Below are positions 46,291 through 57,169 of a stretch of 64,000 nt of DNA, piece after piece; position 1 is the first letter of the stretch, and the number at the start of each line of letters is the position of its first letter. The notes under the pieces are model-generated. The model worked only from the letters and a program-made list of their open reading frames with translations. It was not told where the DNA came from and made no database searches. Source of the DNA: Kryptolebias marmoratus. Lineage: Eukaryota > Chordata > Actinopteri > Cyprinodontiformes > Rivulidae. The translations under genes were made by a program, and so were the position numbers. The DNA lies in the NCBI RefSeq assembly GCF_001649575.2, contig NC_051453.1, positions 14,356,562-14,420,561 of the forward strand, given 5' to 3'.

Positions 46291-46297
46291 ATCCAAA

Positions 46298-47491
46298 TCA
46301 GACATCCATTTGGACCAGCACCAGAACAGGCGGTGCCTCGGCCACTTTGGTTTTGCGACGCAGCAAATGAGTCAAGCTCCTGAAGGATGGCGTGGCGTGG
46401 AGGAGAAGTTCCTTGAGACCTGCCCGAAACTCCCTGCGAACCAGGCAGTAGAGCACCGGGTTGAGGCAGCTGTTCGTTTGCGCCAGACACACAGTTATGG
46501 GGAAGGCGTAGGCCTGCGCATTGTAGAACGCCTTGCTGAAAGGAACAAGGTCAAACTTTATGAGCACCCCCCAGAACGTCAGAGCCTGATTGGGAAGCCA
46601 GCACAGAAAGAAGGACAGAACCACAATGGCAATGGATTTGGTCACTTTGGAGCGCCGGTTCTGCCGGCCTTGCTTCACTTCTGGGCCTGCTGCTCCTGCG
46701 ATGCGCCGGCTGAGGATGACGCGCAGCAGAAGTAGGTAGCAGACAGTGATTATGATTAGGGGGATAAGAAAGCCCAGCAGGATCTTTTGTAGCTGATACA
46801 GACCCAAAAGGAGCTGTGGATCCCAGCTTCCTGAGTCTGGGAAACGGACCAGGCAGAGCTCCTCATCTGACACCTCAGCGCTGGTGGAGTAGATGGCATG
46901 AGGCAAGGTGGCCAGCAGGGAGACAGCCCAGATGCCAAGGCTTGTCCACTTGGCCCAGGCAGCAGCCGCTCTCCGGCTGTGCATCTTCAGTGCGGAGGCG
47001 ATGGAGTAGTACCGTGCCACGCTCATCGCCGTCAGGAAGAACACGCTGGCATACATGTTCATGGTGGTGACGGAGCTGATGATTTTGCACATCACTCGGC
47101 CGAATGGCCAGCGGAAGTCCAGGGCTGTGTCCACGGCCCAGAAGGGCAGAGTCAGAACAAACTGCAGGTCTGTGATAGCCAGTCCCATTACAAAGCAGTT
47201 GATGGATGACTGCTTCTGCCTGTGACGCGAGTGTAGCAGGTACAGAGCCAGAGAGTTTCCAACCAGCCCCAATGCACATACTATAGAGTACACACAAGCT
47301 ATCATCACACGTACCACCAGGCTGGAGCTGTCTCCTTGAAACTCCATGATGGATTCCCTGGTGAGAAGCTGCAGCCAGCAGTGCAGCGACAGATTGCTGC
47401 TGGAACCTCCGCTGCCATGTCCAGCCTTGTCCTCTTCTAGTTCACATGTCTCTGGAGCCACTGTTTGGACCCCAGTCTCATTCAGAGGCAT
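46298..47491 (-). CDS. rxfp3: Relaxin-3-type peptide receptor (RXFP3 group GPCR), intronless
   Basis: A single-exon class A GPCR of 397 residues (human RXFP3 469). The start is the first in-frame ATG at 47491. The frame stays open upstream to a TGA but holds no other ATG. N-glycosylation sequons are N4 and N33. Seven hydrophobic helices are visible, with GNS in TM1 (78-80), D108 in TM2, ARY instead of DRY (159-161), CWLP (297-300) and NPVLY (344-348). C135 and C213 should form the ECL2 disulfide. SSINCFVMGLAITDLQFVLT, PFWAVDTALDFRWPFG and EELCLVRFPD are RXFP3/4 signatures. The family couples to Gi and binds relaxin-3/INSL5-like peptides. The acidic residue at 121 is Asp, where human RXFP3 has Glu. 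Which teleost paralogue this is cannot be decided from sequence alone. Confidence 0.92.
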   Translation of the reverse strand: MPLNETGVQTVAPETCELEEDKAGHGSGGSSSNLSLHCWLQLLTRESIMEFQGDSSSLVVRVMIACVYSIVCALGLVGNSLALYLLHSRHRQKQSSINCFVMGLAITDLQFVLTLPFWAVDTALDFRWPFGRVMCKIISSVTTMNMYASVFFLTAMSVARYYSIASALKMHSRRAAAAWAKWTSLGIWAVSLLATLPHAIYSTSAEVSDEELCLVRFPDSGSWDPQLLLGLYQLQKILLGFLIPLIIITVCYLLLLRVILSRRIAGAAGPEVKQGRQNRRSKVTKSIAIVVLSFFLCWLPNQALTFWGVLIKFDLVPFSKAFYNAQAYAFPITVCLAQTNSCLNPVLYCLVRREFRAGLKELLLHATPSFRSLTHLLRRKTKVAEAPPVLVLVQMDV

Positions 47492-47715
47492 GTCTGGACT
47501 CTCCTTCTCACATGCCAACCTCAAAGTCGGAAAGCTGCTTTGTGCCACACAAGACGCGCAGAAAAAGTTTGCCCCGATGGCATTTTCAGCTCTCCTGTTG
47601 TGCCAGAGTCCATCCGCGCCACACAGATGGCAGCCTCAGCCGCGATGATCCTCCTCTCATTTCCACTGTCTACTCTGTCTCACAACCTCGGAGCGCGCCA
47701 CGTCCGCTTATTATA
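47492..47715 (-). promoter_or_regulatory. rxfp3: Receptor 5' UTR and TATA-like promoter
   Basis: A minus-strand TATAATAA lies at 47708-47715 inside a CpG-rich patch (47640-47770) with a CACGTCGG CRE-like half just upstream. A start near 47680 would give a leader of about 190 nt. Confidence 0.5.
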
Positions 47716-47779
47716 GCTCCGACGTGAGCGCGCAGCGGTGCGCGGCGAACCGTCTTCATCTCCCCAGCCCGATGATTGG

Positions 47780-49789
47780 AAGAAGGCGAATCCATCCTCC
47801 GATTATTGGCACATCAAAGTCTCGACGTATATCTCCACAGAGGTGAAGCTGATGTATTTTCCCCCACACCTGTGAAAAGTGGATCATGTTTATGTTCCGA
47901 CCTTTTTTTTTAAATTTTCGCGACAGGAAAACAGCGCATGAAATGTGCCAAAGTGGTTGTTCTGAGCTCCGATCAACTTTAAAGACATTAGGGACTTGTG
48001 AAAACTTCTCAGCAAATGTCTGTCTAAAAACTAAAAACTAAAAACACCTATAAGCATATTAAAAGGCATAATTTACTTTTCTTTTTTTTAAAAATGGCTT
48101 GCCAAGTGGAAAGAAATAAGGTAATTTAATTCAGCAAGACTATCAATTTACAAAATATTTACAGAAATTTAAAATTGTTATATGTAGAAGAAGTTTTACC
48201 AGTTGAAAAAACCCCAATAACTAAAATCATGATTAAGTTCCCAATCAATCATAAACAAGATTTATGATGTTATTTCACAACCATTCAATTAAGTGCACAT
48301 TTTCTTTAATTGTATTGTTATAATATTTTTTTTATTTCAGGATTTGGGTTACTTTGTGATAACTGAACAAACAATACAAAGAATATGAATAATTTGTTGA
48401 GCATCTTTTAGCATCATTGAGAAGTAGAAAGGAAAAAGTTTAAGCAGTGAAACCTAAAGGGGGAATGCAATGTGTGATCCATGGCAACAAAGGGGGGGGG
48501 GGAATCCAATACAAACACAGCACACTGTTAATTGTTAGATCATTAACAAATAAAGAATTAAATAGGTAATCAAATAAATTGACGCATGAATAATTTGTTC
48601 ACAAATAACATTTTGAGGAGCTAATGAGGAGCCCAGCTCCCTTAGGTTTGCTCTGCTGTGTATATAAACTTATCTCATGGCCACCGTCTAACCAAATGAG
48701 AATGAATTAACTGAAACAAACAAACAGACTAATTAAAAAGTGGGAACTAATTTCATCTCATGTTCACAATGTTTGTGGCATCTTCATAGTCTTAACAGGC
48801 TTGGAGAAATGCTCGGATTCAGATTTTTTCTTTAGCATTTGCCTGTGAAGTTAAGGTTTCAATGGATTTGTGTTTGACCAAATTCGAACAACATTCTTAT
48901 AAGAGAATGAGCTGCAAAACTGCTCTAATTAAAATCAACTCAGTTTTTGGCTGGCCAGCTGGCACTGTGAGAGCTAATGTCTTTTTGCCTCCTGTTAACA
49001 GCTGTTATAAATTCCAACCATGAAACCCCTGGTCCATATTAAAGTTTCATTCAAAAACCACTGCAACAGCTAAAGCAAAACAGCCAATGCTCTCCGGTCT
49101 GTTAAAGTAATCCAATGCTGGAAAATTCTGAAAAAATTGAAGGGACAGAAGACGTTGTGGAAATAAATAAAAAAAAAATAATCTGCCCACTTTTTAATCC
49201 ATTGCAACCCACTTCCTGTCATCTTAACGATGCCTAAACCTCTAAATTTGCAGGCAGCAGTGACAGTAGGCCTGCTTTAATTTTTAAAGCATTTAAATCT
49301 CCCATGACAAACACGCCTGCAGATTGCTTGCAGAAAACCTGAGATTTCACGTTGCACAGAAATATTTTGTATCTAGAAAGCAGATGTGATTTGTAAAGCT
49401 CACAATTAAAGCCAGTAATTACTGTCAGATGCAAAATAATCTGACTTGCATATCAATAACTATATATTAAACTGACTATGTCTGTTATTGAAAACGAAGT
49501 CTTCAGTCAGTATATATAAGAGGAAGGCTCTGCAGACTGCACGCTGAAATAACAATGAAGGAATTTGGTTATTTAGAATGACCTGTCTGTTCTCATGCTT
49601 AACTACACACAGATAGATGCTTGGTCCTTTTCCCACATTCATATTCAACACACAGGTCAGCACTGTGCACATTTAGAAGAAAAGTCTCTCAGTGTCTCAC
49701 GGAGATACCATCAAACTATCGGTGGTGAGGCTCACTCTTCATCCTGGAAAACAAAATAGTTTTGGAGGGAGGCGAACGATCCAATATAA
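47780..49789. other. Intergenic DNA, nothing recognised
   Basis: No gene or named repeat. A run of G lies at about 48493-48502. Confidence 0.35.
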
Positions 49790-49870
49790 TAAATTCAATT
49801 CAATTCAGTTTATTTATATAGCACCAAGTCACAACAAAAGGCATCTCAGAGCACTGTAGAAAAACATCCA
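49790..49870 (+). repeat. Teleost interspersed repeat end (TTTATTTATATAGC type)
   Basis: CAATTCAATTCAGTTTATTT followed by ATATAGCACCAAGTCACAAC is a very common fish repeat end. It lies directly next to the SINE at 49.9 kb. Confidence 0.5.
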
Positions 49871-49894
49871 CATACATTATAAAAGCCAATTAGA

Positions 49895-50245
49895 AAAAGT
49901 AAAACCCATCTATCCATCAATTTTCTTTTTATCCACTTTTTCCTGTCTAGATTCCTGAAAAGCTGGTTTCCAGGAGTCACTGTGCGAGAGGCGGGGGACA
50001 TCCTGGACAGGGACACAGAGACAAACAAGACAAACAACCGTTTATGCTCTCACTCACGTCTAAGGACAATTTAGAGTTACCAGTTAACCTAACATGCATG
50101 TTTTTGGTCTGTGGGAGGAAACCGGAGTACCCACGCGTGCACGGGGAGAACATGTAAGCAACACACAGAAAGCCCAGGAGGCAAACATGTGATCTTCCTG
50201 CTGTGAGGTGACAGCACTAACCACTTCACTCCCATGCAGCCAGAA
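49895..50245 (-). mobile_element. tRNA-derived SINE, near full length, reverse
   Basis: Read on the minus strand it starts with a tRNA-like head (GGCTGCATGGGAGTG, then GTGGTTAGTGCTGTCACC as A box). It passes through GTTCTCCCCGTGCACGCG and GGTTTCCTCCCACAGACC and ends near GATGGATAGATGG. The B box is decayed. It is the same family as the fragment at 24.2 kb. Confidence 0.75.
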
Positions 50246-50249
50246 ACAG

Positions 50250-51029
50250 AAAACCCGTTTTTGATTTGTCTTGTTTTATTACTAAATCTACTGTGTTGAC
50301 CTCTTTCTAACTGAATCCAAGGAATATTTTGATGTTAAAACACCCAAAGTCCTCACCGTCTACTTGAAAGAACACCTTATTATAACATCCCACGGGGAAA
50401 TAAGATAATACTCACTGAATATTGAGAGTAGCAGAGTTGACTTTGGGCAATAAAGCCAAGATAACCTTGTGAATGATTAGTATTCTGGAGTGGAAAAAGA
50501 AACAATTTCAGATTGCCATCTGTTAGACTAATATTTAATGTAGGCTGTACTTATAGTAGACAATTCTGCTGTCAAACATCTACAACCACACAATCAACTG
50601 CTCAAAGGACAATTTAAATGCATGCAATTTTTATATTTGCTCAAATCACATCTTTAATTGCATTTGCTTTCTTAAATTGATCCAGTCAATTTGATTTAAA
50701 TAAAGGCGTTAGCGCTGTTATTATGACTCCATAACAGCTGAAATTTTGTCTGGCTGCTACTATTGCTGTTTAGGTTCAGATTTGGTGTCGATTGGAGCAA
50801 AGAGTTCTGATATGACAAATTGCCCTGGCTATTAAACTTTCATTTGCTTCCACTGTGCATGTTTGTGTAAATTTATTGACAAATCATTTAATACGCCCAC
50901 CGTAACCCTGTCCAAATGCACTTTGATCAGGTTGCATCTGAGCTGATTAAAGTGAGGAGTTATTTGTTTCATTATCGCACACTAAGAATATGGTTTTTGC
51001 CCCTGCATGTGTTCTTTTGCTTGTAACGT
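50250..51029. other. Intergenic DNA, nothing recognised
   Basis: Nothing supported. Confidence 0.35.
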
Positions 51030-51845
51030 TAAAATATGTCATGGATTGCTGAATGGATTTAGATGAAACTAATGTCAGGGTGCGGGGAGAAGGAGGCGAA
51101 CCCAGAGCGCAGACTCATTTTGAAAATAAACTAATTTATTAAAACAAAAGAAAACCCAAAACAAAAGCTGACGTGAAGAGAAGAAAACTAAATACCAAAC
51201 AAACTAAATAGAAAAACTGAACACATATGGGCAGAACCAGACATCAGGGAAAATAGACCAACGAACCAGCAAGTGAATGGAGGAGCTGATCGGTTTTAAA
51301 CAGCAGAGGGCGATTAGGGGAAGTGGGCACAGGTGAGTGATAACAAGGAGAGGTGAATAATGACAGGAAACAAAGACACAAGGAACAAGGACCAGACTAA
51401 CAAAGATAACTGAATAAAATAAACAATAAACTCAAACTGAAACATGAAGACAATAAACTGAAAACAAAAACCCAAATCCTAACAACTAATCACACTCCCA
51501 GAATGTAATTACTGGCTGCAAGTCTACAGTTGACTAGGTTTCGGAGCCAACCCAATTCAAGATAGCCAACCACAACTAGTCAACCTTAACCAACACAAAA
51601 ATGGCTAAACTACTATTGATTTTACATATATTGAGATAAAACTTTGTGTATTGGTAGCGAACATACAGTCACAATCCAAACGTCAAGCACTAAAAGATCA
51701 CACCAGATATTGCAATATTCCACAAGATTGCACATGTTATTTTCAAGGTTTGACCTAAATAGCAATAACTCAACATAAGATGATCTCAGTCTAAAGCACT
51801 GGCAAGAGAGGCGGGTGGTGAAATGCATTCCTTTAAGGAATGCTA
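51030..51845 (-). repeat. Family A repeat, copy 5, reverse, split by a 412-bp insertion
   Basis: The flanks GGATTTAGATGAAACTAA and TCACACTCCCAGAATGTAAT join into one continuous family A sequence once the insert 51073-51484 and one ACTAA are removed. The copy continues through CCAATTCAAGATAGCC and CATAAGATGATCTCAG to GCATTCCTTTAAGGAATGC. Confidence 0.7.
51073..51484. mobile_element. 412-bp TG...CA element (solo-LTR-like) with 5-bp target duplication
   Basis: It starts TGTCAGGG and ends CCTAACA, so its tips are short inverted repeats (TGTCAGG / TGTTAGG). It is flanked on both sides by ACTAA (51068-51072 and 51485-51489). TG...CA ends with a 5-bp duplication fit a solo LTR. AATAAA-type words are present and no protein is encoded. 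Similar but older sequence lies at 57350-57676. Confidence 0.65.
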
Positions 51846-53944
51846 TTTTGGGATGAGTTGGTCCACCAGGAAAACTAAAAACCGGTGCTTCACACCACAG
51901 AGCATCTCACAAAAACATAAATAAATTAAAACTCAATTGAAGAACAGGAATAAAAGGCAAACGCCTGAATTTTATGAACAATCATCAATATATCCATAAT
52001 TTATTACCTCTTTAGGATGGCAACCTGAACTGCCAAGCGTCTTATTAAGGTGACTGGATCCAAAGCTGATTTCAAATGCTTCCTACTCACTGTGAGGTGT
52101 CCCCTCCACTAACATGTGACAGTATGCATCCTGGAAGCAGTTCTGACACGGTGATCAGAGGCAGCAGTAATTGTAGTGACATCTAGACATTGCCAGAGCA
52201 TCTGTGCCTTCATAGTTCATTTAGATTTCCCCCATCCAGGCTTTTTTAAAGACTTCAATCTCAGTCTGAAAGAAAACACACTGTCAAGGATAGATCCGTC
52301 TCTTTCAGTTTGTGAAAAAACAGGGTCACTAATTTTTTTTTTTTTTTTCCAAGCACATTCACTGTTTAAAAGCACTCATTTGGGAATCAAATTTGGTTCT
52401 TGACTGGGTGTTCTCATAGGAGCTTAAGTTTTTCAGTTTGTCAAATGACGAGACTGTCTGAGCAGAGCTAATGGCTCACATAGCTCACAAAATTTCACAG
52501 CAGGGATTTAAAGCACCTCCAAGAAATTGCTTGACTGCAGTAGGGTGGCCACACACTGGGACATCGCAGGTAAAAACTGCACAGCAGTATCTGTATGCAG
52601 CTATTCTGTTGGGATTTTGATCGACAACAAAGTAAACTCTATAGCTGCAGATATCCAGCTATTTTTCATTTATTGCCTTTTATTTAAAACGAGCTGATCT
52701 GTCTCAGTGCTTATGTCTCCATTGATCTTATCATTTAGCTAGAACTTTAATAAAATTTTGAGCCATTTTTCACTAAATCAAAATGTGTAAAGCTGATTAA
52801 TGACGACTAATGTCCGATTCATTTCCTGATTCCTATACAGCCGTAACATATTAAAAACTGTGCCAGGACAATGCAAGCTCATGCATAAATTCATTTTGAT
52901 TCCACAGATAGTGACACACACTGAGCCATTTGCCCCAACTATGAGCTGTTCAACTGTTGTTTGCAGATTGTGTACAATTTATGACTTGGGTTAGAGGCAG
53001 ATTTCACTGAGCGGATGTTTGCACAGCTCTCAGTGAAGCTGGAAAAGACGTAAAAGAGAAAACAACGAAAATTCATACAAATGTTTCCTATTTTCTATTT
53101 TCCTTACCCACTGTGTAAATAAAAATAGAACAGGTCTCTTCTGTCAAAATGTTTGTTGCTTGGATCTTTCAGGCTAAATTAAGGTCAAAGAAAAAAAAAT
53201 TAAACAGTCACTTTTCTAAGGTATTGATTAAAGCACAAGCACTCAGGTCTGAGTAGATGGTTTGTGTTTTCAGTTCCCTTCTTGTCTCTCTGAAATGGGA
53301 AAAGCAATTTTGTTAATACGAAAGTTTGTACTATCTCCCAAATATTCCACCAGACAAGAAAACACTTTCTGGTTCAGTGTCACACCTTGAAAGACAAAAA
53401 AAAAGCCCATTTGAAGATTAAAAAAAGAAGAAGAAGAACAGGATGAGGGGTTTTTCCTTGATTGACACGCCGTCGCCCTAACATTCCGCGATGGCTCGCC
53501 AGTCTCAGTGGAAGCTGATGTGTAGATCCCTCACAGCTCTGTGGGGAACCTGTTAATCAAAGAGATGGGTTAAGGTGCTGATTAGAGAAGCTGATGGCGG
53601 GGAGAGACTTTCACCCTGATTAGAGACGAAGTGGGACCGAGTAAAACAAAAAGAGGGAGGGGGTGGGGATCAGATATAAAGAGACAACGAGTCAGCCAAA
53701 TCAAGCATTTCTGCTGACACAAAGCATATGCTTTGTTTACAAGTATGTAAAATGTGCTTATTGGTTGTTATTAGGGTTTAAGATGTAAATATATACTTAA
53801 TAGAGAGAGACTTTGCAGACAAATAAAAAAATAGGGTGGAAACCAATAAAACAGTCACAATAGAAAGTTGTTCCCTCGAAGAAATTGAAGCTGACGATTA
53901 ATCAGCTTGCAGGGGTGAAGCAACAGAAGCATCAATCTTCTCTG
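51846..53944. other. Intergenic DNA; possible conserved block at 53450-53660
   Basis: No gene is seen. The 53450-53660 segment is less AT-biased and dense in factor-like words (TTAATCAAAGAGATGG, repeated TGATTAGAGA), so it could be a conserved noncoding element. Sequence alone cannot show this. Confidence 0.3.
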
Positions 53945-54236
53945 ATGAATTATTAGTTCTGTGTCATATGTGTGTTGTGAAAGCCTCTCAGCTACTACTG
54001 AATCAAATTTTAACTTAGTATGTGTTAAATAGGCTGAGTTATAGCCATTTTGTGTTAGCTAATATCAATTAACTGTGGCATCCATGTTGAACTGAACTGG
54101 ATTGTCTCCAAAAGTTAATCACCTGTAGATGTACATCCGGTGACTCCTTTCTAAAAGTTTTAGTAAAATCCATCCAGTTGTTCATGAGATGTTTTGTTAA
54201 GAGACAAACAGAGTCGACTCCAACATTTAATGCCAA
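53945..54236 (+). repeat. Family A repeat, copy 6, forward (tandem left)
   Basis: It reads CTCTCAGCTACTACTGAATC through CATCCAGTTGTTCATGAGAT and then AAGAGACAAACAGAG. It is followed almost at once by copy 7. Confidence 0.65.
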
Positions 54237-54530
54237 AGTCTTAAGCAAAGACGTGCTGCAATGAGCAGCATTTGGATCAGTGGTGTGAAGGACTCTCAGC
54301 TACAAATACATGAAATTATAGCATAATGTCTGTAAAATTAACTGAATTTTAGCCATTTTTGTGTTTTCCAAGGTGAGCTGGTTGTAGCAGCCTTTTTGAA
54401 TTGAATTGGCTCCAAAAGTTAAACCCTTGTAGCAATTATTTCCTGAAAGCTTCATTAAAAGTTATCCGGTGGTGTATGAGATATTTTGGTAACAGAAAAC
54501 ACAAGTCGACACACACACACACACGGACAC
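54237..54530 (+). repeat. Family A repeat, copy 7, forward (tandem right)
   Basis: It repeats the same order: ACTCTCAGCTAC, GTCTGTAAAATTAACTGAAT, TTGAATTGAATTGGCTCC, GTATGAGATATTTTGG. It ends in a CA-rich tract at 54513-54524. Confidence 0.65.
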
Positions 54531-55469
54531 AGGTTGAAACGTCACTGTTCGCCTTCACCTTTCAGCAGCAGGTGTTAAAAAGCCAACACCTGCAATTTAC
54601 TTTACCTGCACGCCTTGACTGGGAACACTAGCTCATATAATATGATGCCTGACGATGTGTGAGGACTGAGGTGCTTTGTAGATCCGCATGTGGACAGAGA
54701 GGTGAGCTGTTTGAACAAAAGTCAGGATTCTATTCTTTTTTACATGTTGCAACAAAAAGAAAACATTTCATACACTTTTTCATCAATCAGCTAGCATGGT
54801 TAAACAAAAATACAATATGAGGAGATGTGGTCAAATGAGATAATAACTGAAAGCAGCAAACTAAACTAAGCTCATTCCCTTAGTTATACTGTAGATTGTC
54901 CTGATAAATGATCTGTCAGGAATAGCTTATTGATCTACACGTTTGTGTTCTCAAACACAGCTTTATTTTCTTTCTTCCACAGAAACAATTACATATTTAC
55001 ACAGAAACACTGGAGATTTTCTGGTAAATGTGCCAAGCATTAGATCCTGACTCCTTCCGCCTTTCACGCGTTTACTTCCCAGCAGGAGATTCTCTGCTGG
55101 AGACTCATTCAGACAACAAGAAACACTCCAGAGTGGCTCCTGGGTAAAGTGTACAGAGGCAGGACACAATGAAAAAAGTTTGTTGTGCAAATTGAAGTGT
55201 TTTGTCTGCAACATGGCAAGAATAGCATGAGGCTCCCTGTCTATTTGTAATAATGGCTGTTTTTATGTGTTACATATATTTGAGAAAATTATCATGGTAA
55301 TGAGTTAGCAGAAAGCATTTTGTAATTAGGAGAAGTGGCACATTTTGTTCAGTATGAGGTATTGTTTTTTTATTGCTGTATTACATTAGGTAATTGAGGT
55401 GTCACAGTATGAATGGGATGACACACTTAAATACAGATTCAGCTGAGAGCCTAGCTTTTCTTGAATTGA
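54531..55469. other. Intergenic DNA, nothing recognised
   Basis: Nothing supported. Confidence 0.35.
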
Positions 55470-55509
55470 TACATTTTGCCCACTGCCTCCTGTGCCATAG
55501 TTTCAAACT

Positions 55510-55694
55510 AAGATGTTATTGTTTTTCTTTCGCCTGCTCCCTTCTGCATGGGTTGCCACAGGGAGCAAAGTCGCTTCAAAGATTTGGCTTTTTTTAAAAA
55601 AATTCTCGACGCCTGGCCTGACACAAGCTGTGCTCGATCCAACAGCCTCAGGCTTATGAGACCACAGCACTGACCGTTGGGCTATCACAACCCT
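55510..55694 (-). mobile_element. tRNA-derived SINE-like element, reverse
   Basis: The minus strand begins GGGTTGTGATAGCCCAACGG, with an A-box-like TAGCCCAACGGTCAGTGC and a B-box-like GGATCGAGCAC about 40 nt later. The body holds TGTGGCAACCCATGCAG, known from a common teleost SINE. It is a decayed copy. Confidence 0.5.
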
Positions 55695-56040
55695 GCAGTT
55701 TTAAACTAAGATAACTTTGAAAAATGATGTTGTTTTAGTCTTTTTGGGCAAATCATGAAAATAGCGTTTTCACATGCAATCTGCTAATGCTCAGAGCATG
55801 TGATGGGGTAACGCTTAGCTGCTGCCACCCCAAAGTTCAGCTCTGTAAAAATGACTGCATTCCTGTCATTTGTTGTTTTAAATTACTTACGAGTGGCGGC
55901 TATATTGAATTTGAACCTTAATCAGTTGTAAACGGTCATTCAGTTATTACTTTCTGCTGTTTATGAGTTATTTTGCTGACACAACAGAGAAACAAACACA
56001 TGCAAACATGCACACAGACAGAAGCAATTACATTATTGCC
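55695..56040 (+). repeat. Family A repeat, copy 8, forward
   Basis: It starts ACTAAGATAACTTTG and runs through CAGCTCTGTAAAAATGACTG and ATTGAATTTGAACC to TTTATGAGTTATTTTGC and ACATTATTGCCC. It is more diverged than the other copies. Confidence 0.55.
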
Positions 56041-56385
56041 CACCTTTTTTTTTTGACTAGGGGTGATAAAAAAGGCAGGAGGCAGCAGGTGAAAAATAAA
56101 GGGTTGCATACAGCTGCGCAAGAAGAAAAACCCACTCTGAGATACAAAACAATCAATAGTCCAAAAGCTGGGCAAAATAAAGACCAGAAACTAGGACAGG
56201 CGGCAGTGATGAAACATATTTATCTGTCATTAAACACAAAACACTGTGCTGGATTTAAAGTGAGGAGACTAATGACAAATAAGCAGCAGGTGAGTGGCAA
56301 TTACGCAAACAAAGGGCAGCTGTAAGAAGGGCAGAGATAGAACTGACGGAAGGAACCAAACAGGACAAGATGCTTCTGAGAGTAA
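56041..56385. repeat. Purine-rich segment, possibly related to the TG...CA element
   Basis: Phrases such as GCAGCAGGTGAGTGGCAATT, GGAACCAAACAGGACAAG and the polypurine style recall the elements at 51.1 and 57.4 kb. The similarity is loose and no clear ends are visible. Confidence 0.25.
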
Positions 56386-57169
56386 GTCAGCTTTTTAAAA
56401 TGTGTAAATCAGGAAAATTGTCCAAGACTAATAGTACAATAGATGATGTGTGAGCAGAGTAGGAACAAACAGATCCAACTCTCACTCCTCTTACAACAAA
56501 ACACTCACAGGATTGAACAAGACACAACAAACTAGTTTCTTTACTCACTGCTGCTTGCTGGAGTCAACCCAGTGTGTTTTTTATTATATTGTCTGTAGAG
56601 TAAAATAAAATCGGCAATAGATTATCTTAGTTACAAACATACAACAAATAAAGCTCACCGGAGATGCAATAGTAAAAATGAAAAAGTTAAATTTATGTTA
56701 TTCTAAAAAATGCAAATAAAATGATCTTTTTTTATGCTATTTTTTGTCCACACTTCTATCTGACATGTAGCAGTATCTTATGTTTTAGTTAGTTTGCCAA
56801 TAACCATAACAAAATGAAATGAGTTCTGCTGAAGATGCAGTAATTATGACTCAAAAATTAAAGTAGAGCAAAACACAAAACCCTCACATTATAGTGTTGT
56901 GTAATTTAAATTGGGCAGATAAAAGTAGACTCCTCCTAACAGAGGTTATATTCACCACAGATACAGCCTATACGTCTAGAAAGTCCTGATTTAAGTAGTG
57001 TGTGTGAGTGAAATACAGTAGATCCCAATATTAGGAAAATATGAAATATTAATATTAAATATTGTGATGATGACTAAGTAAAATTTTCCTCACTTCTCTC
57101 ATTCAGGCCCACCCCCAAAAAGTGGGCAGCAATATTATTGCATGCTTCTGTTTTTAATAAAACTTTCAG

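Noticed and set aside
46070..46735. 221-codon plus-strand open frame
   Set aside because: It runs mostly antisense to the receptor coding sequence; its length reflects the receptor's codon pattern and it matches no family.
47489..47548. N-terminal extension of the receptor by 19 residues
   Set aside because: The extension would start at GTG. The first in-frame ATG is at 47491, and the frame upstream has no ATG before a TGA.
55609..55694. tRNA gene on the minus strand
   Set aside because: A and B box words are present, but stem pairing fails and SINE body follows.
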